Position numbers and translations under genes: made by a program. DNA of 55,336 bases from Dinochytrium kinnereticum (taxonomy: Eukaryota; Chytridiomycota; Chytridiomycetes; Chytridiales; Chytridiaceae), in contig JADGJT010000127.1 of NCBI GenBank assembly GCA_027604005.1, forward strand, positions 1 through 55,336, given 5' to 3'. The notes below the pieces were generated by a model. The model made no database searches, was not told where the DNA came from, and worked only from the letters and a program-made list of their open reading frames with translations. Positions 22,533 to 32,195 of this stretch are shown in pieces. The first letter of the stretch is position 1. Each line of letters begins with the position of its first letter.

Positions 22533-23738
22533 TCATCTGTACGCCCCAAGAGTGCTCGGAGAAGGACCGCCACCAGATCCAGCCACCACACCATCCTCAC
22601 CACCAGTAACGACGGGCGCTCCTCCAACACAAGCAGCCGGAAACACTCCAAACAATCGCGTGGTGAGGTTCTGTCCAAAGCACCAAGCGCCGTTCACCTC
22701 GCTCCTTAAAAAATCAAAAGGGATTATTAGAGACCGACCAAACAACACACTCAAAATAAAACCCTCCCGAAACAAAAAACTATAAGAAAAGAAGAAGAAA
22801 AGAAAAAAAAAAGAGGCGGGGGGGGGGGGGGGAAGGGGGAAGGGAAAGTGCACAACACACACAACAACAACCCGATCCCCAACCCTCACCCCAATCTCAT
22901 TCTTCCCAACCGGCACATGCCCAACCCCAGCAACCCTCTCAACCCCAGCCCCCGTCCCCCCAACAGCAACCTGATAAGGGTGACCCCCTGCCCCAGTCCC
23001 CGCGGCCCCCGCCGCCGCCGTCGACGAAAAGTGATGAAAATGATGATGATGATAAACCCTCTGCTGCATCTGCGTCGCCGCAACCGCCGCCGCCGCCGCC
23101 GCCCCCGTCGCCGTAGCCTGCAGCGCCAAAGACGACGTGGTGGCTGAAGCTCCGCCGCCGCCGACCCAATCCACGGACGCGTGAGTCGTGTAAGGGGAGG
23201 TGGGTTGAGCCGGGGAGGGAGGTTGAGGAGGGGCGAGTTGTTGCTGCTGCTGCTGCTGCTGATGCTGCTGCTGCTGATTAGACAAACCCGGGTTCGTCAA
23301 GAACAACTCGTCCATCCCCATCGGATCAGCTGGCCGGGTGACAGGCGGTCGTTGTTGCTTCTGCTGAAGCTGCAGTGGTGGTGGAGCAGCGTGATACGGA
23401 TGAATGACGCTGGTCGGTAGTTGAATCGGTGGAGAGTGACTCACCGTTCCCATCACTGGTTGAATCGGTGGTGAATACCCCCCACCCCCTCCCACAGGCG
23501 CCATCGAAGGTGAATACCCCCCACCCCCTCCCACAGGCGCCATCGAAGGTGAATACCCCCCACCCCCTCCCACAGGCGCCATCGACGGTGAATACCCCCC
23601 ACCCCCTCCCCCAGGCGCCATCGACGGTGAATACCCCCCACCCCCTCCCACGGAACTCCCCCTCCCCCCTCCCCCAGGCGCCATGGAAGGTGAATACCCC
23701 CCCCCCCTGGACCCCCTCCCCCCCCCCCGATGATTCAT
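22533..23738 (-). CDS. Gly/Pro/Gln-rich protein with C-terminal SH3 domain
   Basis: Exons 23738-22861 and 22704-22533, 349 aa. The N-terminal half is low complexity: repeated YSPSMAPVGGGGG units, Pro/Gln-rich segments with two poly-Gln runs, Ala-rich and His-rich (VYHHHHFHHF) tracts. The only globular part is a C-terminal SH3 domain split by the intron. Exon 1 ends NEIGVRVGDRVVVV; exon 2 gives SEVNGAWCFGQNLTTRLFGVFPAACV, which supplies the W of the ligand pocket and the ALYDY-distal GVFP strand. Donor GTGTGT and acceptor TTTTTTAAG keep the 12-residue GD-to-W spacing typical of SH3. The intron contains 15 consecutive G (plus strand). Function is unknown: probably an adaptor binding Pro-rich partners, perhaps linked to actin or polarity. 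Divergent from the TMEM70-like gene, 190 nt apart. Confidence 0.75.
   Translation of the reverse strand: MNHRGGGRGSRGGGYSPSMAPGGGGRGSSVGGGGGYSPSMAPGGGGGGYSPSMAPVGGGGGYSPSMAPVGGGGGYSPSMAPVGGGGGYSPPIQPVMGTVSHSPPIQLPTSVIHPYHAAPPPLQLQQKQQRPPVTRPADPMGMDELFLTNPGLSNQQQQHQQQQQQQQLAPPQPPSPAQPTSPYTTHASVDWVGGGGASATTSSLALQATATGAAAAAAVAATQMQQRVYHHHHFHHFSSTAAAGAAGTGAGGHPYQVAVGGTGAGVERVAGVGHVPVGKNEIGVRVGDRVVVVCVVHFPFPLPPPPPASFFFLFFFFSYSFLFREGFILSVLFGRSLIIPFDFLRSEVNGAWCFGQNLTTRLFGVFPAACVGGAPVVTGGEDGVVAGSGGGPSPSTLGAYR
22818..22832 (+). repeat. 15-nt G homopolymer inside the SH3-gene intron
   Basis: An uninterrupted run of 15 G on the plus strand (C in the transcript), followed by more G-rich sequence. It lies about 30 nt from the splice donor and is a likely site of length variation or sequencing error. 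Confidence 0.9.
23465..23690 (-). repeat. 39-nt coding minisatellite
   Basis: About five near-identical 39-nt units (ggtgaatacccccc ... gccatcgaa) encoding YSPSMAPVGGGGG. Single-base differences between units change Val/Gly and Glu/Asp-equivalent positions. A degenerate copy follows towards 23730. It lies within exon 1 of the SH3 gene. Confidence 0.9.
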
Positions 23739-23928
23739 TTTTCATTTCTTTTCGCACTTCAACCTCTCAGCGTCACTTGGAGGATTAATTCCCTATTATT
23801 TCACTGTCTATAATAAGTTAAAGGAAGAACAGTTCCATCTTTTCTCGACACCAAAGGCTGTCTAAGACGGCCTCGCGCGTTTTCGCTTTTCTCTTGTCCA
23901 AATCACCTTTCAAAACTTTTTCTCCCAA

Positions 23929-24729
23929 ATGCCCGTCATGATGCATCGGCTTCAACACCTGCGCACAATCACCGGCTTCGGGTGTCGGCGGCACTTGATC
24001 GTCCGTCAGGTCAGGCTGGGATCGTCAAAGAGAAGCTTGCCTGAATCAGAGTCAACCGTCATCTACAGAGGTCCTATCGCTGGAGGTGTCAAGGTCTTGA
24101 AAAGGGTCTCCGTTGTCTCGCTGGCCATGACCTACTCTGTTACCCCGCTGTTCGCATTCGCATCATCGCAAAGCTCTGTCGCCGCAATCTCTGTCATGGC
24201 TGTCGGTGAGTGACTAGAACTTGGTCAGAAGGATCCATGGGGCGTTATTGACCACTCATTTGTTCGCTCCAATGCCTACGCTGGATTCCCTGCATCTACA
24301 GCGCTCTTAACATCATCACTCTCAACGGCTCTGGTTCAGTGGTGCTGCAAGCCCTACATCGTTGCCATCTCCAAACCCATTGCCGAAGCAGAATCCAACA
24401 CATCGCCTTCTCCTGACCAGAAGGACGCCCCACTCACTCTCGAAACCCTGAACTTCTTCGGCTTTCCCCGTCGGTCGACAGTCTATCCAGGTGACCTCCA
24501 GAAGTCCAGCAACCGTCTCTTTTCGACATGGATGACGGCGGACCGCCAACGCTTCTTCTACGTCCACCCCGAATTGTCGGAGGGCTTTGACCCCGAAATG
24601 GAGGCATTGATGCAGCGCATCGATGGAGCTGCTAACGGGAAGACGGGCGCGACTCCTACCCCGAATGCAATGGACAGGGAGAAGTTTGATCATCTGGTGA
24701 GCCAGCTGCGAAATGACCAGAAGTCCTGA
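23929..24729 (+). CDS. TMEM70/TMEM186-like mitochondrial membrane protein
   Basis: Exons 23929-24205 and 24302-24729, 234 aa. The N-terminus is rich in Arg and lacks acids (RLQHLRTITGFGCRRHLIVRQ), as in a mitochondrial presequence. The pattern VIYRGPIAGGVKVLKRVS then two hydrophobic helices (VVSLAMTYSVTPLFAFA; ALLTSSLSTALVQWCCKPYIV) matches the TMEM70/TMEM186/TMEM223 family. These are inner-membrane proteins that help assemble ATP synthase and complex I. The C-terminal region (ETLNFFGFPRR; FFYVHPELSEGFDP) faces the matrix in that family. The second in-frame Met (MMHRL) could also be the start. I infer the family from pattern, so orthology to TMEM70 itself is uncertain. Confidence 0.6.
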
Positions 24730-24974
24730 TGCAGCGAGGACGAAGCCTCACACGGCAATCTTGCGTCCTTCCTGCTTTGTGGGCTTGCTGCCAATCCCGC
24801 ACCAACCACCACCCGCCTCGAATGCCACCAGTAACAATAAAGCGAGCAAAGATCGACGCTTGGTCACTTTTCCTTGTATGCGTGTTGGCTTATTTCACGG
24901 AACGCTTGGAGCCATCGTGCCTTGAGCCTTCTTGTTCTTCGCAATTGGTTTTCCTTTGGCGCTTTACCAGAAAT

Positions 24975-26889
24975 ATGCTGGCGATATGGGCGCTATTTGC
25001 ACTCTATCATGCTGCGACGGTTGCCGGGCAGGTGACTACCCCGTGCAGTATGATCCAGCAGGTTGAAGACCATACATAGCTTTTCATCTCTGTATTGACT
25101 GGAAGACTTGCTTTTGCATTCGACGTTTAGGTCAACAGATACCGGAGATCAATCGGCGCAACTCCTTTGGTGGTATGTCTGCCGCCTTCATTGCAGGTTT
25201 CTTGCATGACTGACATTGGCTTTTTTGAAGCTTGATCGTCGTCTGGTCGCGGCAGCGCAATATCATGCAGAGGATCAGGCCGCAAAGGTGTTTATGGCCC
25301 ATGACTCTTCCAATGGACAGTTCTGGGGTGAGGACTTATTTGGGGTTCATCTAGATGGACTAAGCATGAGCCCTGCATTCCCTTAGGTGAAAGATTGGCA
25401 GAGTATTATCCAAACTGGAACTTTTTATCAGAAAGTGAGTTATTTTATAAAAGCCGGAGGCTCTATATCTTATGTTTCTCCAGATGTTGCCATGAGATCA
25501 GATAATGAGACAGAGATCATGGGGGTAAGTATTGGCGCCTAGGAAATCATCACGACTCAATCTACCAGGTTTGGATAAGGTCGCCCTACCATGAAGCCAA
25601 CTTAAGGGACTCACGAGCTAGGTTCTTTGGCTCTGGCTACAAAAATGGCCACTGGACTCAGGACTTTGCCAACGCGATGGATATTGACGTTCCTTTCCCA
25701 GTTGACTGCACAAGGGAATCGGGGTTCGAATGGCCTCAGCCAGCGACAGCCACACCGCACTCGTCGAGGAATTTTGTGGGTACCATCGTCACCCCTGATA
25801 GGCTATGTCTAGATGCTTCGAACGGTCGGGGTGGTGTTCTGCTGGCCAATACCTGTGTTACTGGGTCCTCTACGCAGTCTTGGACGTTGAAGAAGTACGG
25901 GTCTGGATTTTACGCGCAGCAGACTGGGACGAATCTCTGCGTGGATGTCTTCAATAGGAGTAGGGCCAATGGAACGGTGCTTGGAGTGAGCTTCTTCTTT
26001 TTTCCTTTTTCCTCTTTCTGTCTGTTTTTTCTCTTCCCTTCCAGCCATGTACTTCTTTTTTGGTTAACTCTGTTTTGGCAAAGATTTGGGACTGTAGGGT
26101 TGGATCTACTAATCAGGTTTTCGTCATGAACCTTCAAAACGCTTGGATCGCGTCGCATAGCGGCCTGTGCGCAGAGCTTGCGAATGCTGCAATCATTCAC
26201 CCGACAAGAACTCCCGTAACTCAATGGTAAGTAATTCTTTCAATGCCTATTCTTTCACTTTTTGATGCTTCCGCCTCTTATTTGCATGTTGGACCTAAAG
26301 CCTAAATCTTGTTTTAAAGGGCTTGCAATGGAGGAAGCAACCAAAGGTTTATCCCGACTGCTCCAGTGGCGGGGACGACCCAGAGATATGGATTCGTTGG
26401 AACTGTCCGCAGTTCAGTGGGTCTCTGCCTCGATTCGGCACGAGGTGTAGGGTTCTCTCTTCAGGCCAACACCTGCGTCTCTGGTCGCGCCTCACAGAGC
26501 TGGACGTTGGTTCAAAACGGAAATGCATTCATGCTTCAGAATACCGGATCAAATCGGTGTGCCGATCTTTCGGCCTGGAATATGAACAACGGGGCTACAA
26601 TTGGGGTGATTATCGATTAACTTACTTTAAGTTAATGTATCTAACCTTCCTCTTTTCTTAAGCTGTATACCTGTACAAATAATGCAAATCAAGCTTGGCT
26701 ATTCAGACCCGACAGCTCGTTGATGAGTCTGTTTTCCAGCAAGTGCATAGATATGCCAGGGACTGGTGTTATTCACCCTAGCGGAACGGAGCCAAAGCAA
26801 TAGTAAGTCTTCAATTTCGAAGGAATGTTCATTGACTCAATGGCAGCTCTTGTAACGGACAGTCCAATCAGAGATGGACACTTGTGTAG
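24975..26889 (+). CDS. Secreted CAP (SCP/PR-1) domain fused to two ricin-type beta-trefoil lectins
   Basis: Ten exons: 24975-25061, 25131-25172, 25231-25327, 25387-25434, 25484-25524, 25569-25985, 26084-26226, 26320-26605, 26663-26802, 26847-26889; 447 aa. After a signal peptide (ALFALYHAATVAGQ) comes a CAP domain: TPCSMIQQVNRYRRSIG, AAAQYHAEDQA, LSENVAMRSD and GHWTQDFANAM. The His and Glu positions of the CAP cavity are present. Two trefoils follow, each of three QxW-type repeats. Trefoil 1 has CLDASNGRGG...TQSWTL, CVDVFN...TNQVFVM and CAELAN...SNQRFI; trefoil 2 has CLDSARG...SQSWTL, CADLSA...NQAWLF and CIDMPG...SNQRWTL. CAP proteins bind sterols or lipids outside cells; R-type lectins bind galactose/GalNAc glycans. 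Donor 1 could alternatively be GTGACT at 25032, removing ten residues. AATAAA lies 22 nt past the stop. Confidence 0.9.
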
Positions 26890-27204
26890 ACCATTCTTGG
26901 TATCCTGTAGAATAAATTTGGGTAGGGTCTTGGCGCTTCTTGCGGCTCTAAAGGTACATCTATAGAATAAATTCTCTACAAAAAGGGTTTCCCCTCTTTA
27001 TTGATTTCATACAAAATGCAAAACGGTGCTCACTGTGGCAGGCGCAAGCAATGCTTTTGAGGAGAGACAAAAACAAAGATGATCAGAGGGGGGACAAAAA
27101 CACAAATGGCTAAGTTTGCAGGCTGCCAAAAGCAAAAGCAAGAAATGTAAGGCTAAGAAGCAAACATTGCAAAACCCCCCAAAAAAGCAAACAAAATGCA
27201 ATCC
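26890..27204. other. Convergent 3' region with poly(A) signals
   Basis: Between the CAP-lectin gene (plus) and the CSC1 gene (minus). AATAAA occurs at 26911-26916 and again near 26966, fitting 3' processing of the plus-strand gene. No gene seen. Confidence 0.6.
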
Positions 27205-30200
27205 TCAAACATCTTCCCAAGCAATAGCCTCGGGAGAAAGCTTCACATGGCCCTCTGAATCTACCGCTGCCCCCTCCGTGACCAAAACCGAATCTGGAAT
27301 CTTTGCAACATCCATGCGAACCGTCTCTGCAATTTCTTCCATAGACGTCGCAGGCACCCAAATCTTGATTGCAGGAGCCCCGGCGTTAGGGTGAGCAAAC
27401 ATCTCAACCAGCTCATCCTTCCCTGGGAAGGCAAACGGAGCCCGCAGCTCCCTCTCACGTACCATCAACCCCTGAAGTTCATCTGGCATCTCTGCGGCAT
27501 TGAGGAATCCGGGAAGGAAGCGAGATAGAAGAGTCTCGGGCCTTTTGTATTGCGGCCCTTGTTGGCCACTAAGAGCTTCGGCATCCTCGGCGTCGAGTGC
27601 AGTTTTGACGGGAAGCTCGTTGATCAGGCGCTCGAATCTGTTCGTTTGGTGAGTGCTCCATGATGTGAGAGCTAGGAGAATGAGGGTGAGACCGGCTTGG
27701 ATGTAAGCTTGGCGAAGACCAAATAAACCAATCATGAGGATTTCTGGCGTGTAGGAAAATGGTTCATTAATCGTCTCTTTAATCTGATTACAAGTACTTA
27801 CGCATGATGTAGAGTCCGACAAATAGATGACGAGAGGCTGTCAACAATAACTTTCCTCCGCTCTCAAAAGGATGCACGTAGACATACTACCAGAAAAAAA
27901 TTAGTTTACAGCGACGAGAATAGCATGCAAACCTGAAGCTGATACATGTACACAAAAAAGTAAAAGCTAAAGTACAAGGAAACCATCACCACGACAAGGG
28001 GAGCAATCGTGAGATAAATCAATCCCAAAACCGCAAAAAAGCTATGATAGGCCACAATCTCAGAGTATCGGAACGGAATAGGCTGCAAAACAGAGTGAAT
28101 GGCCCTGGGAGTGCTTCCAAAGAAGTAAACAAGGAATGGGGAAGCGACTAATGGCGCCAACTGCAATATGTCAACCGCGGGGCCGGACTATAGATGTAAA
28201 TGGGGTTAGTGCTGAAGAAAAATATAGGGATAATCATGATGAATCTCACCAAGCCAGCAAGCATGACATAGTTCGTGAAAAAGTTGGCGGATTTCGGAAT
28301 GATCTCGGCAAGAGCAAAGAAGATATAAGAGGGATCCTTAAGGATCGCACCGAAAATCGACCAAATCGACAGGATAGTTCCACTTATTGTGACTGCGAAG
28401 AAAAGGTTGAAGACCTAAAAGGCCACGAGTTGGAAAAAATACTTCACGGAAAAAGTGGAAGATACCTGGAAAAGGAAGAACTGTTCATGCGTGATCCTTT
28501 CAACCTCGGTCAATAGAGCCACTCCCGCTACTCGATTCAGAACCCTAAGAAGAACAGGCACGAGTAGAAGCAGGATAGAGATGGCAGCCTGAGGTAAAAA
28601 GCCAGTAACTACCCCGGTGAGCTGTGGGCTGTAGTCGAAAAATGGCTTTAAAACCGGAAAGATTCTGCTCAACGCCGCAGGCTCGGAAAAGGTTCGGATG
28701 AAACCGACTGAATGAAAAGAAAAGATTGATCAGTGTCGGCAGTTTGTCGCCATGGAAAATATACATACTGATTGCAGACCAGGACACAATCAAAGCAATA
28801 TAGCAACTGTACGCGAAGGAAGCACGGCTTTGTCTCTCCAAGAAGGTAGTTTGCGCGTTCTCCCAAAGCACATCATCTACGTCCACACAAGGAAACTTTT
28901 CAGAAAGCCCGGCAGGCGTATCATGAACAGTAGCCGCAGCGGCAACGTGAGTGCTCACGATGTTGTTGAAAAAGACAAAGGCTATCGGCATGAATTGAGC
29001 GTCCGTCGCGTCAACTGAGAGAACATGGCTTTCCTGAATAACCGCAGGGGATTCGGCCAAAGAAGCGGAAGGGGGTGCAGTGATCACTTCACTGACATCC
29101 AAAATCCCACGGGCATCTTGAATGATTTCGATACGATCCTGAAGCACCTTGAGCTGGTCCGAGTAGTAAGTGATGGCATCCTTCGATTCACCAAAAAAGT
29201 AGAACTTTTTGTGGACGGGGCGGTTTTTGTCTTGATGTATGCCACCTTCCAATGCTAGTTGAAAAGTCAGGTACTTGTAATTGAGTAGACGGGAGAAACA
29301 AAAGTAGACTTACCTCGAGACTCATGATAACCATTCCCATTGGTAGAAACGCTTCTACTTAAGCTTCGAGCATTCTCAACCGCATCCTCAAAGCACCTCG
29401 AGTTTGCTTGCGGGTGATGTCCTGCATGAGCCTCTTCGGCAGATGCACTAATATACTTGGTCAAAACCTCCTCAAGCCGGTGCTGCTTCCAAGTTCGTTT
29501 TAACACCAGCTTGGTAAGCTCCCCAGATACACGTCTAGGGATAACAACAGTGTGAACAGACCCAGGGGAGATTCGATCAAAAAGTCTAGCAAGCTCCAGC
29601 GGCTTGCGAATATCTGAAGGCACGTCTCGAATCAACAGGGTTCGAGCATTGATGGATCTAGCCATTTCGGATGAGGATTGGTAGTGTTGGCGAAGCCGTG
29701 CAGTCACAGCGATCATCTTGTAGATGGTGTGGATGGTTGCCACTAGAAAGCGGTTGAACGACGCCTAGGGTTAAAAGCAAGTCGTTTAACGCGGATATGT
29801 ACGATACCTGTTACGACAGCCATGACAACCAAATGAACCCAAAGAAGATTCGTGGAAGTGACGTTGCCAAAGGTGAGGGCATTCAATCCCAAGAGGTTGT
29901 TTCCACCATAGATGTGGACTGGGAGGAGTACGATTGAGGAAAAGAGTCCCAAACCGATGAAGAGTAAAGCAAGAGTACGTGTAAAGTAAATGGTAGCGTA
30001 CGCATCAGGACCCAAGCGCGTAAGAAGGCTCAGCTCCGAGGTCTTGAATGCCTCAAAGAAGCCAAACATGGTGGCGGGCAAGGCGGGAGATCGCTGTCTG
30101 GCGATGGGAAAAGGAACAGAGTCAAAAGGTGAAGTTGGCAGTTAATGCGGGCATCCAGCACTGAGTGCATCAGAAAGCACGGGGAAAGCAGCAGCAGCAA

Positions 30201-30398
30201 CAGCATCGCATCGTACTTTTCTGGGACGGAGCTGACCCTTGGGGCATAGGTCTGCGGGAATCGGGGCCGCAGGAGCACGAATCCGGTGAGGAAGAGAATT
30301 GCAAGGGCTCCGTTGATAACGAAGGCCGACAGCAATGCCGCCAGCGTCGTGTCCTCAAACTCGGGGCCCTCGCCTCCTCCAGCGCTGGTGGTGGCCAT
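27205..30398 (-). CDS. OSCA/TMEM63 (CSC1/RSN1-like) cation channel
   Basis: Nine exons (minus): 30398-30217, 30097-29808, 29742-29314, 29254-28769, 28707-28466, 28414-28250, 28187-27933, 27886-27802, 27743-27205; 890 aa. Plasma- or endomembrane channel family opened by membrane tension and linked to Ca2+ entry. Order of parts: an N-terminal membrane helix (LLSAFVINGALAILFLTGFVLL) with RPRFPQTYAPR; two more helices; the cytosolic PHM7-type domain with TLLIRDVPSDIR and SVHTVVIPR; and the RSN1_7TM core. The core includes AFVFFNNIVSTHVAAAATVHD, LLLLVPVLLRVLNRVAG, the FFTNYVMLAG helix, PIPFRYSEIVAYHSF and the C-terminal helices. The PHM7 region holds a long insert after RPVHKKFYFFGE. The C-terminal cytosolic tail is about 140 residues. 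All exon joins keep phase. Confidence 0.93.
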
Positions 30399-30455
30399 TT
30401 CTGTTGCGTCGTCTGGTCTGTCTGCAGGAAGCTTTTTTCGAATCTGATTTTTATT

Positions 30456-31520
30456 TCACTTCTTCAACATCGTCTCCACAAGGCCTGAATGCGCGGCATC
30501 GAACAGGTCGCTGACGATGCCGCCGAGGCCCCCCAGCGGATACTGGAGCTCAAGGCGAGGCGGGTGGTGATGATGCCTCAGCGACGGCCGCGCTTGGCTG
30601 TCGAAGCTGAATCGCGCGCTGTCCTCGCTCAGCCGCCCCACCATGGATCCGCACTCCGTGTCGGTGTTGAAGTCGTAGACCATCGATGGTCGTGGCATAA
30701 TTGGACGGAGGATACCAAGTTTCCGCGATGCTGGGGGATTGGTTTCGGCGATCCGGGATTTGAGGGCCCATCGGAGGGGGGCCTTTCGCGAAATGATGGA
30801 CTTTGAATGGGGTTAAGAAGCAGAAAAGTGAGCTGGTTTTCTCTCACCAGCTGCCTTGAGGATGTTTCCGATGCAGAGTCAATATCGGGGCCTTGATTCG
30901 CATACCTCACTGGCGGGAAGTTGGTCGGCAGAGGAATAGTCACCCTTGACGATCGCTTGGCAAGACGAAGGTTTCGTCTGAGACAAGTGAGCCATTCCTT
31001 ATACTCCTTGGTGCTTGACGCTTTAAAAACAAAAGTGGAATCTGGCTGACTCTCAAGGCTTCTTACAAGTCCAAACTGGCAGGCCCCAAGGTCATCTGTC
31101 TCGTTTAGCAGCCTCCTGCAGCTCGATAGCGGGATGAACTCGGAGCTCGTCATGGAAAGCTTTCCGGTTTTCTTTTGAAGTGGTGAGATGATCAGGATGG
31201 GTGATTTGTCGACCAGCGCCTGTTTTCGCATAGGCAGTTATGGTGAATGAAGTCGCTTCATTAATCCTTACGTTAGCCAAATGGCCATAAACCCTGGAGG
31301 ACCGGCATCGCTCATCAATCTCCGTGACGTTATCGCTAATAAAGTAGCGCGAAAACACCTCCTCCACGTCCTCCAGGCTCCTCACAAACACAACGATGGC
31401 ATGCCCTTTTCGAAAGATTTGGAGGCCGAACCAGAACTTTTGACGGTAATGAAGAAGTCCTCCATTCAGAATCGGACTCTGTCTCATTCTGGGTAAAGTA
31501 GTGAATGGCGATGCCAGCAT
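30456..31520 (-). CDS. PH-like domain protein A (paralogue of the gene at 35.8 kb)
   Basis: Exons 31520-31272, 31219-30848, 30800-30456 with introns of 52 and 47 nt; 321 aa. The domain begins ILNGGLLHYRQKFWFGLQIF and RKGHAIVVFVRSLEDVEEVF. It ends with the PH-type C-terminal helix: STFVFKASSTKEYKEWLTCL then RRNLRLA. These would be the β-sandwich and capping helix of a pleckstrin-homology fold, a module that binds phosphoinositides or proteins. Register, length and several motifs match the plus-strand gene 35840-37906. The tail is short, with a His run and a final amphipathic segment (LGGIVSDLFDAAHSGLVETML). The 52-nt intron was recognised because reading through it gives a frame change inside the domain. 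The start is the first in-frame ATG; an upstream exon is possible. The role is unknown. Confidence 0.65.
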
Positions 31521-32195
31521 CTTTACCAGAGATTTTGATGGGGTTCATATTTCGACTGGGATGATGATGTTGTATATGGGCACCCTTCATGTGCCAATTG
31601 TTCGCGTCCCCTTCATTCATCAGAAGAGTTTTGTACGCATTTGAGTTTTTGCGCTTCAAGTGCATTCTGTGAGCCTTGATATGACAGCAGCCAGCGCTGT
31701 TATCGAGTCAGCATAACTGATCAAGGAGTCGCCGCATTTGCCTTTAGTTTTCTTCTCTCGCTTAGGAATTTATTCGGTTTCATTCTGCAAGCACTTATAC
31801 GACTTATATGAAGCATCTCATCTGCTAGCGCGTATTAAGACGAGGAAACAGAGAGAAAGAAGATAACAACCAGTAAACTTGACATGTGTAGGAAGATGAA
31901 AATACAAACAAGGAGCAATATGTGGAGTGGGAAAAACTGGTGTAGGAGCAAGGGATCATGAGATTAGTGAAAGAATAAGAAAAAACGAATGTGAAGTGTG
32001 ATTCTATAATCTGAATAGCAGCAAAGATAGGTGCTGGGTATGTGGTTAAAGTATACGATGCGGTGTGTGATATGTGCAAAACGAAATGTTGAACTTTAAA
32101 CAAGGACAAGAGATAGAAGCACGATGCATAACTTTCATCCCACCTTCATCCAAACATATTATATCCTCAACCTAAAAACGACCCCTAAGCAACTT
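31521..32195. other. Intergenic, no firm gene
   Basis: A minus-strand open frame starting near 31665 (MHLKRKNSNAYKTLLMNEG...) overlaps the 5' part of PH-like gene A and may be an unspliced upstream exon, but I could not join it. 31800-32190 is AT-rich 3' sequence of the BTB gene. Confidence 0.35.

Noticed and set aside
22848..23147. Arg/Pro-rich plus-strand frame over the SH3 gene
   Set aside because: Shadow of the Ala/Gly/His-rich coding strand; no domain.
31200..31271. Minus-strand read-through VRINEATSFTITAYAKTGAG resembling a filamin-type Ig strand
   Set aside because: It spans a 52-nt GTAAGG...CAG intron; removing it restores the PH-like register shared with the paralogue, so the resemblance is chance.
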